Shown here piece after piece: positions 1-7,155 of a DNA stretch of 64,000 bases. A model generated the notes under the pieces. The model made no database searches. It was not told where the DNA came from and worked only from the letters and a program-made list of their open reading frames with translations. The position numbers and the translations under genes are program-made. The stretch is taken from NCBI RefSeq assembly GCF_026427595.1, contig NZ_CP101527.1, positions 3,653,001 through 3,717,000 on the forward strand, read 5' to 3'. Source of the stretch: Alkalimarinus sediminis. GTDB taxonomy: Bacteria; Pseudomonadota; Gammaproteobacteria; Pseudomonadales; Oleiphilaceae. Positions within the stretch are counted from its first letter, which is position 1. The number at the start of each line of letters is the position of its first letter.

Positions 1-420
1 CTACTGGCTTGGCTCGAACAGCTCAATCGCCACCACTTCCCTAATGCAACATCGATGCGAAGTGATGACGTTAAAGGTAGCGATGCTAAAAGTAGTCATC
101 CTCAAAACGATATGTCACACCTTAAACCACTGCTAAAGACCATCTGTGAAACCTATGTACCGCTTATGCATCAAAACTTCCAAGCGTGGGAGCAATACAG
201 AAAACAGGGTGAAACAACATTTAATGAAAAAGCCTTCTGGAAAAACCAGGCGCTCTTTGACGGCGCTGTGCGAGGGGTTAAATATCGCGCTGTGGTCAAA
301 ACATTCCAGGTTAAAAGCTGGATAGTCCTGCGCTCCCAATGGGAGTCGCTATCGAATAGTGCAAAAAACGAGCTAAAAAATTATCTTCCTGTTAATCACG
401 GTCTTGATCGTGACTATTGA
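1..420 (+). CDS. C-terminal fragment of a gene cut by the window edge, possibly glutathione S-transferase-like
   Basis: The frame is open from base 1 with no need for the internal ATG at 55, so this is the 3' end of a gene that starts outside the window. The visible 139 residues begin with a short helix-like stretch (WLEQLNR), then a polar linker, then an alpha-helical tail containing FNEKAFWKNQALFDGAVRGV and VVKTFQVKSW. The layout is reminiscent of the C-terminal helical domain of some bacterial glutathione S-transferases, but I see no decisive motif and the N-terminal thioredoxin-like half is missing. It ends 123 bases before the acyl-CoA-binding protein gene. Treat the family call as tentative. 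Confidence 0.4.
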   Translation, partial: LLAWLEQLNRHHFPNATSMRSDDVKGSDAKSSHPQNDMSHLKPLLKTICETYVPLMHQNFQAWEQYRKQGETTFNEKAFWKNQALFDGAVRGVKYRAVVKTFQVKSWIVLRSQWESLSNSAKNELKNYLPVNHGLDRDY

Positions 421-543
421 CCCAATCAACAACATGAGGTCACGAAGAATGCCACTGTCACAGGCTTAACTATCAGGTTATAATCAATTTCGAGTTTACA
501 CTTATAGATGTTTCAAATTTTCCATAGACCTTAGGTAACAATA

Positions 544-807
544 ATGAGCGACTTAAAGCAAAAGTTCGAAGAAACCGTAAACTATGTTCAAACCGCTGAA
601 GGCGATTTCAAACCTTCAAATGAACTTAAACTCGAGATGTATGCACTATTCAAGCAGGCCACTGAAGGTGATGTAAGCGGTAAAAAACCAGGTATGATGG
701 ACTTTGTTAACCGCGCGAAGTTCACCGCATGGGAAGAGTGCAAAGGTTTGTCAGCTGATGAAGCAATGCAGCGTTACATTGACCGAATCGAAGAGCTAAA
801 GCAGTAA
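544..807 (+). CDS. Acyl-CoA-binding protein
   Basis: An 87-residue protein that matches the acyl-CoA-binding protein (ACBP) family along its whole length. These four-helix cytosolic proteins bind medium- and long-chain acyl-CoA esters and buffer or deliver them to lipid metabolism. Visible family features are the N-terminal FEETVNYVQ helix, LYALFKQATEGDV-like helix 2 (here MYALFKQATEGDVSG), the KKPGMMDFVNRAKFTAWEECKGLS segment that holds the CoA-contacting Lys, Tyr/Phe and Trp, and a final AMQRYIDRIEEL helix. The ATG follows a loose purine-rich stretch. Bacterial ACBPs occur in a minority of proteobacteria, often marine ones. It appears to be monocistronic. Confidence 0.93.
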   Translation: MSDLKQKFEETVNYVQTAEGDFKPSNELKLEMYALFKQATEGDVSGKKPGMMDFVNRAKFTAWEECKGLSADEAMQRYIDRIEELKQ

Positions 808-828
808 CAGCCTCTCGCCTCGGCTCTG

Positions 829-884
829 GCGCCTATACAGTTGGTTTTAGTAACAAAACAACCAACTCTGGCGCCAACATTTTG
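829..884. repeat. Imperfect inverted repeat and 9-bp direct repeat after the ACBP gene
   Basis: AGTTGGTT (about 839-846) pairs with AACCAACT (about 860-867) around an A-rich loop. Copies of TCTGGCGCC flank or overlap the arms at about 824 and 866. No T-run follows the hairpin, so it is not a textbook terminator. It could be a weak 3' end for the ACBP transcript. Confidence 0.3.
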
Positions 885-1002
885 TCATTCCCACCTCTAC
901 TCGATTAACCCACCAGCAATCTTTGCAACTGTCATCGCTATGTAATAGAATCCGCGCAAAATCTGAATAATTAGAATAACAAACCAATAGGGATTACGAA
1001 TT

Positions 1003-1329
1003 ATGGATAATGCAGAGGCATTGGATCAGAGCCAATCAGGGTTACTGCAACAAGTTCGCAAGGTCGTAAAAAAGCAACACTTCAATATCCGCACAGAACA
1101 AACATATCAACACTGGATTACTCAGTACATTTTCTTTAACGATCTGAAGAACCCAACACTCTTGTCAGAAAACAACGTTAACGAGTTCTTAGGGTATCTA
1201 GCAGACAAAGTAGGTCTTTCGAGAGCGAAGTTAAACCAAGCTAAAGAAGCTCTGACCTTTTTATATGAAAAGGTGCTCAACCAGCCCCTTGAACTAGTTC
1301 CAGCCCACACTCCAATTCAGAGTCGTTAA
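1003..1329 (+). CDS. Stand-alone integrase core-binding (SAM-like) domain protein
   Basis: The 108-residue product looks like only the N-terminal, DNA-contacting SAM-like domain of a tyrosine recombinase of the integron-integrase type. LLQQVRKVVKKQHFNIRTEQ followed by TYQHWITQYIFF corresponds to the first helices, ENNVNEFLGYLADKV to the middle and LNQAKEALTFLYEKVL to the last helix before the catalytic domain usually begins. The frame stops soon afterwards. No catalytic Arg/His/Arg/Tyr block follows, since a terminator lies at 1357-1389 and a gene on the other strand comes next. It could be a decayed integrase remnant or a small DNA-binding protein in its own right. The intact frame and clean start favour the latter. 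Confidence 0.75.
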   Translation: MDNAEALDQSQSGLLQQVRKVVKKQHFNIRTEQTYQHWITQYIFFNDLKNPTLLSENNVNEFLGYLADKVGLSRAKLNQAKEALTFLYEKVLNQPLELVPAHTPIQSR

Positions 1330-1356
1330 TCTATACAAAAACTCGTTAAGTGATAC

Positions 1357-1389
1357 AAAAAAGGTGGGCTAATGGCCCACCTTTTTTAT
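1357..1389. terminator. Bidirectional rho-independent terminator
   Basis: GGTGGGC and GCCCACC pair around a five-base loop, with an A-run on the left and a T-run on the right. It can therefore end both the integrase-domain gene on the plus strand and the secreted-protein gene on the minus strand, which converge here. Confidence 0.85.
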
Positions 1390-1405
1390 TTTACTGGAGA
1401 AGTAT

Positions 1406-1849
1406 CTACCGTTCAGTAAGGTTTATATTCTGTTGTTGATAAATCCTATTGCCTGGATCTGGGGCAATCACATAATTGTTGGTATAAACATTACCCTCTA
1501 CATTCCGTGGTTCAGAGTAGTTAACTCTAACAGGAATTTCATAACGGCCTAAATCAGTTTGGCGGTCTCGAGGCTGAAGTAGTGATGTATCTTCATAAAC
1601 AGTTACAGGCTGACTACTTTGGCCACCAGCGCTCGTTGGTTCTAGCCCACCTGCAATAACAGCTTCAGACAACTCTTCTGAATCAATTTCTTTCAAGTGA
1701 AAGGTTTCAAGGGTCGACTTCTCTTTGTGCGCCAATTGATCGATCGTCTGAGCTTCTTCGGCCCATGAAGGACTGGTAACCATCGACAAAGCAGCCACTA
1801 TTATGGCTGTTGAGGATAATCTGCCTTGTAGTAATGTATTTATTTTCAT
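1406..1849 (-). CDS. Hypothetical secreted (periplasmic) protein
   Basis: 147 residues with a clear Sec signal peptide: KINTLLQGR, a hydrophobic stretch (AIIVAALSMVT) and a likely cleavage site after SWA, before EEAQ. The mature part is polar and low in cysteine, with a Gly/Ser/Gln-rich middle (AGGLEPTSAGGQSSQ) and a C-terminal half rich in Tyr, Asn and Val that could form short beta strands. A good ribosome site (GGGAG) lies about eight bases before the ATG. I do not recognise a family. The gene is transcribed towards the shared terminator at 1357-1389 and sits downstream of the VanZ-like gene, 107 bases away. Confidence 0.7.
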   Translation of the reverse strand: MKINTLLQGRLSSTAIIVAALSMVTSPSWAEEAQTIDQLAHKEKSTLETFHLKEIDSEELSEAVIAGGLEPTSAGGQSSQPVTVYEDTSLLQPRDRQTDLGRYEIPVRVNYSEPRNVEGNVYTNNYVIAPDPGNRIYQQQNINLTER

Positions 1850-1956
1850 ATTAGTAACTCCCTACTCTCTACTTCCTTCGGTCATTTTATAGACAATTCA
1901 TCACCAAAGAAAAAACAAACATGAAAAATGTGAATTAACGCGGTTTTTATTTTGTA

Positions 1957-2919
1957 TTATTTGCGCAACAGCATCACCTGATCAAGATATATTGTTTCAG
2001 TTGTACCTAGATTATAGCTAAACCAACCAACCCCTTCGACCTCATCTAATCTGAATAATCTCCCTTTTGGGGCATGAAGTACATCATTTAGATCAATCAG
2101 TATTCTATTCCACCCTTTCTTAAGCTGATAGCGTCGATTAAAGCGGTCATTGTAATGCTGCTCCCCCTCTACATGTTGCATATCGTGCATGCGTACTGTT
2201 AGGGGCAGGAATGATAAAGGGCTCCAGACATCAAACCTAAAATAATCATACTCCTGCCAGTCAGCAGGAAAATCATTCACCGAGGTACCGCTATATCCTT
2301 CAGGTAATAATAGCACTTTTAAAGAATACTGCCCCTCTGTTGCTCGATCCCGGGACTGTTCGAAGCCACCTCTAGCGCTCCAGCGGCTCAACTCACTTGA
2401 GCTTTCAAACCCCGCAATTAAAGGAAACTGTCTTTTAGCTAGCACCTCATCATATACAGTTATCGCAGGTTTTGTGAGCACCCCCCCCCCAAGCCCCAGA
2501 GCCAAACCATAGAAGAGCACTTTCCATTTAAACCGTCTTCCTTTTGGATAGCACCCAATATACAACCAAGCTAACAAAGCCCCCCATAAGTCTGCCAAAA
2601 CATCAGAGAGGCTCGTTATCCTGCCTACTTTACCTTGTAGGTATTCTGTTACCACAGCGATCATCACCGCGATGCACGCATATAACCCGAAAAAAGCCCA
2701 ATATGGCATGACAGCTAGGCGGGACAACAGACTAACCAACAATAAACCGGTAAAAAACATGAAAGGGATATGACCAAGGTCCCACAACAGCTTGATGATG
2801 CGGTTATCGTAGTAATTGGGGCCACCAATAAACAAAAGAGGCACACTTACCAATAGAGAAACGACGATGAGCCAAAGAGGGATCGTCACCAAGAATGTTT
2901 TATGGTTTATATCAGTCAC
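1957..2919 (-). CDS. VanZ-like membrane protein with C-terminal carbohydrate-binding-like domain
   Basis: The first 150 or so residues contain about five membrane segments (for example LWLIVVSLLVSVPLLFIGG, FMFFTGLLLVSLLSRL and YACIAVMIAVVTEYLQG). They carry the VanZ-type pattern, with a conserved E in TEYLQ and D in SLSDVLADLWGALLAW. Residues about 165-320 form a soluble beta-rich domain (GFESSSELSRW, ATEGQYSLKV, DWQEYDYFRFDVW, LKKGWNRILIDLNDV, YLDQVMLLRK), the pattern of jelly-roll carbohydrate-binding or CIA30-like modules. This domain probably faces the periplasm. VanZ relatives are linked to teicoplanin resistance in enterococci, but in Gram-negative bacteria the role is unknown. The start is GTG. 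A G-to-C-rich run of ten C lies at 2481-2490. Confidence 0.75.
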   Translation of the reverse strand: MTDINHKTFLVTIPLWLIVVSLLVSVPLLFIGGPNYYDNRIIKLLWDLGHIPFMFFTGLLLVSLLSRLAVMPYWAFFGLYACIAVMIAVVTEYLQGKVGRITSLSDVLADLWGALLAWLYIGCYPKGRRFKWKVLFYGLALGLGGGVLTKPAITVYDEVLAKRQFPLIAGFESSSELSRWSARGGFEQSRDRATEGQYSLKVLLLPEGYSGTSVNDFPADWQEYDYFRFDVWSPLSFLPLTVRMHDMQHVEGEQHYNDRFNRRYQLKKGWNRILIDLNDVLHAPKGRLFRLDEVEGVGWFSYNLGTTETIYLDQVMLLRK

Positions 2920-3057
2920 TCCTGCACATCCAAACTATCTCTAAACACCATCAAAAAGGGACAGTATAGTAGATACACATAACAACAAACCACTCTTGTC
3001 ACCAAGCATCCCTGCGCGTTACAGTATGCGTGACAACACAATAGACGACAGCACTTC

Positions 3058-3528
3058 ATGAAAACAAACCTGATTACCCGTGAAGGGTACGACGCACTGA
3101 GGCAAGAGCTTGACTACCTTTGGAGAGAAGAGCGCCCTGAAATCACCAAAAAAGTATCATGGGCCGCTAGCTTAGGTGATAGAAGTGAAAACGCAGACTA
3201 TCAATACAACAAAAAAAGGCTTCGAGAGATCGATCGACGCATCAGATATCTACAAAAACGCTTAGACGACCTTAGAGTTATCGACTACTCCCCCGAACAA
3301 GAAGGTCGCGCTTTTTTTGGGGCGTGGGTCGAGATTGAAAACGATGACGGTGAGACTAAACGATTTCGTATAGTAGGTGTTGATGAGATATACGGTAGAC
3401 ACGACTATATCTCAATCGACTCTCCCATGGCTCGAGCATTACTCAAAAAAGAAGTAGGTGATGAAGTCGTCGTAGAGACACCTGCAGCAAAAGCCTACTG
3501 GTATGTCCTTAACATTTCTTACAGCTAA
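3058..3528 (+). CDS. greB: Transcription elongation factor GreB
   Basis: The 156-residue product has the GreA/GreB layout: an N-terminal coiled coil of about 75 residues, then a C-terminal FKBP-like domain. GreB inserts the coiled coil into the RNA polymerase secondary channel and stimulates cleavage of backtracked RNA. The acidic tip SLGDRSENADY, with its Asp and Glu, is intact. YDALRQELDYLWREERPEI at the start and FFGAWVEIENDDGE, FRIVGVDEIYG and SPMARALLKKEVGDEV later are typical of GreB rather than GreA. The gene is divergent from the VanZ-like gene. In E. coli greB sits next to ompR-envZ. Here a two-component pair lies about 1.4 kb further on, with other genes in between. Confidence 0.95.
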   Translation: MKTNLITREGYDALRQELDYLWREERPEITKKVSWAASLGDRSENADYQYNKKRLREIDRRIRYLQKRLDDLRVIDYSPEQEGRAFFGAWVEIENDDGETKRFRIVGVDEIYGRHDYISIDSPMARALLKKEVGDEVVVETPAAKAYWYVLNISYS

Positions 3529-3578
3529 TGACTCGTTTTACCTAACCGAATAACACCTGAATAAATGCTACAACACAC

Positions 3579-3634
3579 TTACTACTAAACGATTACTACT
3601 AAACGATTACTACTAAACGATTACTACTAAACAG
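3579..3634. repeat. 14-bp tandem repeat, four units
   Basis: TTACTACTAAACGA occurs three times in perfect tandem (3579-3592, 3593-3606, 3607-3620), followed by a variant ending ACAG (3621-3634). It lies between the convergent greB and the membrane-protein gene, 18 bases from the latter's stop codon. There is no dyad symmetry, so it is a simple slippage repeat, not a terminator. Confidence 0.9.
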
Positions 3635-3651
3635 TTACTTAAACACAAACT

Positions 3652-4062
3652 CTACAACCTGCTTTTTTTATAGATACTTGCACCATAAAAAGCTGCGACC
3701 ACCCCCATCATTTGTGCTAGTACCTCGTACCATAACGGTATCAAAGATTCGCCTTTAAGCGCGGCGTGCAGCAACATAACTGTCATAATCATAAACAAAG
3801 CATGCCAATACTCTAAGTAACCTGCAAATTTGGCGGTAAGGTAACCTGCGACGGCATCTGCAAACACGCCAACACTGATCAAGACTAACGCAAAAGTTGC
3901 CGTACTCAACGGGTCACTTAGATTCAGCTGTATTTCTGCCTCAGACATACCTTTAGCAGCCAAAATTGAAGCATAACCGATGAGCACCACAAAGCTTAGC
4001 GCAATCGATAACGCTACATCGATCAGGGCTCCAAAAACAACCGCACTCCATTTTAGTTTCAT
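3652..4062 (-). CDS. Hypothetical four-helix inner-membrane protein
   Basis: 136 residues with four predicted membrane segments: VVFGALIDVALSIALSFVVLI, TATFALVLISVGVFADAVAG, WHALFMIMTVMLLHAAL and EVLAQMMGVVAAFYGASI. A short polar loop (AAKGMSEAEIQLNLSD) lies between the first and second. It has no signal peptide distinct from the first helix and a basic C-terminus (YKKSRL). I do not recognise the family. It faces greB tail to tail across the 14-bp repeat and has its own 5' region to the right. Confidence 0.65.
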   Translation of the reverse strand: MKLKWSAVVFGALIDVALSIALSFVVLIGYASILAAKGMSEAEIQLNLSDPLSTATFALVLISVGVFADAVAGYLTAKFAGYLEYWHALFMIMTVMLLHAALKGESLIPLWYEVLAQMMGVVAAFYGASIYKKSRL

Positions 4063-4575
4063 AAGGTTGAGCTCAAAGTTTCTCTTCAGCTGTCAGACTA
4101 AATCACTAAAAACGAATAGCAGCCAATACATATAAAAAGCATAGGACAATAAAGTGGGGGAGACTAACAGATTTTTATGCCGCTAAACATAAAAAAGCTC
4201 CGCCTGTTACAGGAGGAGCTGAAGCATTTAAACTCTTCGAAGGGAGCAATAACCGTAAACAACTCAGTTCTGACAAAACGAGCGTCTAAATATTTCTAAC
4301 AACAATCAAACAGCGTATGGAGAGAGCACTTCATATCTGCTGATTATTAGAGTAGCTCAGCCTCTGTTGCCATAAGGTTTCTTTAGTATTACAAATAATT
4401 TATCTAGCTGCCGCCTGCTTTTGCTCTATTAACAATATTGATAATTAGGTTGTTTACCCTATTTTTTATCGATAACCTGCCACCCATTATTTACAATAGC
4501 GCTTATTTTAAATATGTCCTTTTTGAAGTTCATAAAAAGGCGCAAACAGAACACTGCATTTGAGAGGGTAACCCA
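4063..4575. other. 513-base intergenic region with a hairpin, no recognised gene
   Basis: This divergent region separates the four-helix membrane protein (minus) from the small helical protein (plus). It is AT-rich. The one clear structure is the hairpin at 4196-4220 described separately. A purine-rich ribosome site (GAGAGG) at about 4561-4566 belongs to the plus-strand gene. I see no coding potential beyond short chance frames. Confidence 0.6.
4190..4220 (-). terminator. Minus-strand terminator-like hairpin with no obvious upstream gene
   Basis: GCTCC (4197-4201) pairs with GGAGC (4215-4219), and CCTG (4203-4206) with CAGG (4210-4213), leaving a three-base loop and one G-A mismatch. Six A residues at 4191-4196 become a U-run on the minus strand. 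On the plus strand no T-run follows. A minus-strand transcript ending here would have to start between about 4220 and 4575, or read through from the histidine kinase gene. Confidence 0.6.
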
Positions 4576-4887
4576 ATGAAAGTAAACCAGAATATCAACA
4601 CCTTGGTTGAAACTGCACTAAGCGGACTAGACAACTTAGGCTTTCAATTAGACGCTATGGGCATTACCAGTCAGGTTAATCGCCATACCCTAATAGGCTA
4701 TGTTATGGCAGAGCAGAAGCACCTTGAAGGTGAACTTGATAGCATTAAAGCTCGCGCTGTCACCGCACAAGTAAAAGTTGAAAAGACAATTAACAATGTA
4801 GAAGCTCTGGTTAACAACGGTGTAGATTTAGCACTCAAACCAGCTAAATTTGTAACAAGCACGTTAAAAGGGTTTGTAGGCAAGTAA
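4576..4887 (+). CDS. Hypothetical small helical protein, phasin-like in character
   Basis: 103 residues, almost entirely predicted alpha helix with amphipathic repeats: LVETALSGLDNLGFQLDAMG, then EQKHLEGELDSIKARAVTAQ, then VEKTINNVEALVNNGVDLAL. It has no signal peptide, no cysteine, and Lys-rich ends (LKPAKFVTSTLKGFVGK). The composition and length recall phasins and other granule- or membrane-surface amphipathic proteins, but there is no diagnostic motif, so this is only a description. A ribosome site GAGAGG precedes the ATG at a suitable distance. It converges on the histidine kinase gene, with an 11-bp inverted repeat between them. Confidence 0.65.
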   Translation: MKVNQNINTLVETALSGLDNLGFQLDAMGITSQVNRHTLIGYVMAEQKHLEGELDSIKARAVTAQVKVEKTINNVEALVNNGVDLALKPAKFVTSTLKGFVGK

Positions 4888-4907
4888 TCTAGCCTTCCTG
4901 TATCTAG

Positions 4908-4947
4908 CTGATTAAACCTAAGCGTATTTCTAGCTCGGTTTAATCAG
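4908..4947. repeat. 11-bp perfect inverted repeat between convergent genes
   Basis: CTGATTAAACC (4908-4918) pairs with GGTTTAATCAG (4937-4947) around an 18-base loop. The right arm lies inside the last codons of the histidine kinase gene. There is no clear T-run on either side, so it may be a weak bidirectional terminator or an mRNA-end stabiliser. Confidence 0.5.
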
Positions 4948-6318
4948 TGATGCTTTAGGCAGCTTAACAGAGACTTTTAATCCGGGCTCTGCATCTGCCA
5001 AATTTATCTCTCCTTTATGCATCGCTATAACCGCCGCCACAAGACTCAACCCCAGACCATTTCCGGGCAATGAACGGCTCTTGGCAACGCGGTAGAAACG
5101 CTGAAACACCTTCTCCTTCTCGCCTTCTGGAATACCGATGCCCGAGTCCGCAACTTGAAAGAATACACCCTCTTTGGTTTCAATCAATTGTAACGAGACA
5201 CTTCCACCCTCTGGGGTATATTTAATCGCATTATCAATTAGATTACTGATCACTTGAAAGAGTAGATCTTTGTCTCCAAGCGTAATCACATCTGGTTGGA
5301 TGTTCATCTCCATGGTCTGATTTTTATCTTCAGCCAAAGCCTCATACAGCTCTGCTGCATCACTCATCAAATGCGATAGATTTACAGCTTCAGGTTTGGC
5401 AACCTTGCCACCCGTTTCAAGACGAGCAATTCGCAGCAATGCATTAAACGTTGCCAACAGTTGGTCGGCCTCGGCAACCGCCGTAGCAATCTGGTCGCGG
5501 TCTTCCTCTTTTTCAGCCGAAATAAGTGCACTTTCGAGTTGGTTTCTCAAGCGGGTTAGTGGTGTTCTAAGGTCATGGGCAATGTTATCTGAGACATGCC
5601 GAATACCATCCATCAATTGAACAATTCGATCTAACATCTGATTAAGGTTTTCGGCCAACTGATCAAAATCATCGCCGGTACCTCTACCCGGTATTCTTAG
5701 CGCTAGGTTACCGGCCATAATCTTGCGGCTAATTTGGTTTATCACCTCTATTCGCTTGGCGGTACTTCGACTCATCATAATGCCGCCAACCAAGGCCAGT
5801 GCAAGGGTAATACCCATCCCCCAATTGATAGCTCTTTCGATCAACCGTTTTACCACTAACAGGTCATGAACATCTCGACCTACTAATAGACGCAACCCGC
5901 CCTGCACAACAAAAATACGCGCACGGGCGATATGCTCTTTGCCTTCCCAGCCGACCTGCTCATCTAGCTGAAAGTTAACCCAACCATCCTGCACTTGTGC
6001 ACTTTCGGGCCACTCGTCAAGGTTTCCTGCCAGTTTGATATAATCACGAGCGGTAAATAAGTAAAGAGACTTACCGTTTGGGTCTCGTGCAACTCGCTCA
6101 CGAATAACACTAATCAGCCCATTAAGCCCTTGCCGGCTGTATTGCTCTGCTAGTCCAACAATTTCAGCTTCGATCGTTTCATCCGTCTGATCTGCCATAT
6201 ACCCGGCAGTTGCCCAGTAAATGAAACCGAGCAAGATAAACACAGAAGTCGCAAACAGCACCATATACACAAGTGCTAACTGAAAAGAAGATGTACGTAG
6301 CAGACCCAATAACTTCAC
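4930..6318 (-). CDS. Sensor histidine kinase, OmpR-type two-component partner
   Basis: 462 residues. A first membrane helix lies at about 13-35 (LALVYMVLFATSVFILLGFIYW), a periplasmic sensor loop of about 125 residues follows, and a second helix spans about 165-183. Then come HAMP (SRSTAKRIEVINQISRKIMAGN), the dimerisation/phosphoacceptor helix with His248 in SDNIAHDLRTPLTRLRN, and an ATPase domain with N box (NLIDNAIKYTPEGG), G1 (DSGIGIP) and G2 (GNGLGLSLV) motifs. It is predicted to autophosphorylate on His248 and pass phosphate to the regulator encoded 74 bases upstream in the same operon. The signal is not evident: the sensor loop has no known domain that I recognise. The start is GTG. 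PhoQ/QseC-like kinases share this plan. Confidence 0.93.
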   Translation of the reverse strand: MKLLGLLRTSSFQLALVYMVLFATSVFILLGFIYWATAGYMADQTDETIEAEIVGLAEQYSRQGLNGLISVIRERVARDPNGKSLYLFTARDYIKLAGNLDEWPESAQVQDGWVNFQLDEQVGWEGKEHIARARIFVVQGGLRLLVGRDVHDLLVVKRLIERAINWGMGITLALALVGGIMMSRSTAKRIEVINQISRKIMAGNLALRIPGRGTGDDFDQLAENLNQMLDRIVQLMDGIRHVSDNIAHDLRTPLTRLRNQLESALISAEKEEDRDQIATAVAEADQLLATFNALLRIARLETGGKVAKPEAVNLSHLMSDAAELYEALAEDKNQTMEMNIQPDVITLGDKDLLFQVISNLIDNAIKYTPEGGSVSLQLIETKEGVFFQVADSGIGIPEGEKEKVFQRFYRVAKSRSLPGNGLGLSLVAAVIAMHKGEINLADAEPGLKVSVKLPKASLIKPS

Positions 6319-6392
6319 TTATGTTTCACTCAATTTCATTGATTATTCCTCTGTTATGCCTTGGCGAACGGTTTTATATCCTCCAAGACTCG

Positions 6393-7070
6393 TTATTTCT
6401 CACTGAGGATATACCCTGCACCCCGAACAGTTTGCAGTAGCGGTTTATCAAACTCTTTATCTATTTTCGATCTGAGGCGGCTAATATGAACATCTATAAC
6501 GTTGGTCTGAGGATCAAAATGATAATCCCATACTTGCTCTAACAACATGGTTCGAGTCACCACTTGCTCTGCATGACGCATCAAATACTCCAGCAGACGA
6601 AACTCTCGGGGCTGCAAATCTATTTTCTGATCGCCTCGTTTAACCACACGAGATAGCAGGTCCATCTCTAAGTCTGCCAGCGTGAGAGTCGTGACCTGCT
6701 CGGCTTGCGAACTACCTCTTCGTAACAAGGCATCCATTCTGGCTAGTAGTTCTGTAAATGAGAAAGGTTTGGTAAGGTAGTCATCCCCGCCTCCTCTTAG
6801 GCCTTCAACTCGATCATCAACATCACCCAAGGCGCTCAGTATTAATATGGGCGTTTGGTTACCTGTCGCTCTAACGGTTTTGATAATCGCAAGCCCATCC
6901 ATCCCCGGCAGCATTCGGTCGATAATCATGATGTCATAACTTTCACTTGCAGCTAACAACAACCCATCTTTACCATCTGCGGTGTGGTCGACAACATGGT
7001 CACACTCCTGCAGACCTTTTACCAGATATGCTGCAACATCTTTGTCGTCTTCAATTACTAATACACGCAT
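6393..7070 (-). CDS. OmpR/CopR-family response regulator
   Basis: 225 residues: a receiver domain at 1-115 with acidic pocket EDD (7-9), phosphoacceptor Asp51 in MIIDRMLPGMDG and conserved Lys in DYLTKPFSF. It is followed by a winged-helix DNA-binding domain (about 128-223) with LQPREFRLLEYLMRHAEQVVTR and VIDVHISRLRSKID and the terminal TVRGAGYIL, typical of OmpR-type effectors. It comes first in an operon with the histidine kinase, and itself follows djlA by 85 bases on the same strand. Closest by motif to the CusR/CopR/IrlR branch, but metal responsiveness cannot be inferred from sequence alone. Confidence 0.93.
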   Translation of the reverse strand: MRVLVIEDDKDVAAYLVKGLQECDHVVDHTADGKDGLLLAASESYDIMIIDRMLPGMDGLAIIKTVRATGNQTPILILSALGDVDDRVEGLRGGGDDYLTKPFSFTELLARMDALLRRGSSQAEQVTTLTLADLEMDLLSRVVKRGDQKIDLQPREFRLLEYLMRHAEQVVTRTMLLEQVWDYHFDPQTNVIDVHISRLRSKIDKEFDKPLLQTVRGAGYILSEK

Positions 7071-7155
7071 TAATCTTCCAACCTATTCAATCAATGTGAT
7101 AAAACCTACAAAACAACTTGCCAGGCTAGAGTGAATTATCCTTTTTAATTCGACT

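Noticed and set aside
4930-7070. Equating the two-component pair with EnvZ/OmpR because greB lies nearby
   Set aside because: In E. coli envZ-ompR is next to greB, but these proteins have their own sensor loop and a CopR-like regulator, and other genes lie between. The closeness may be coincidence.
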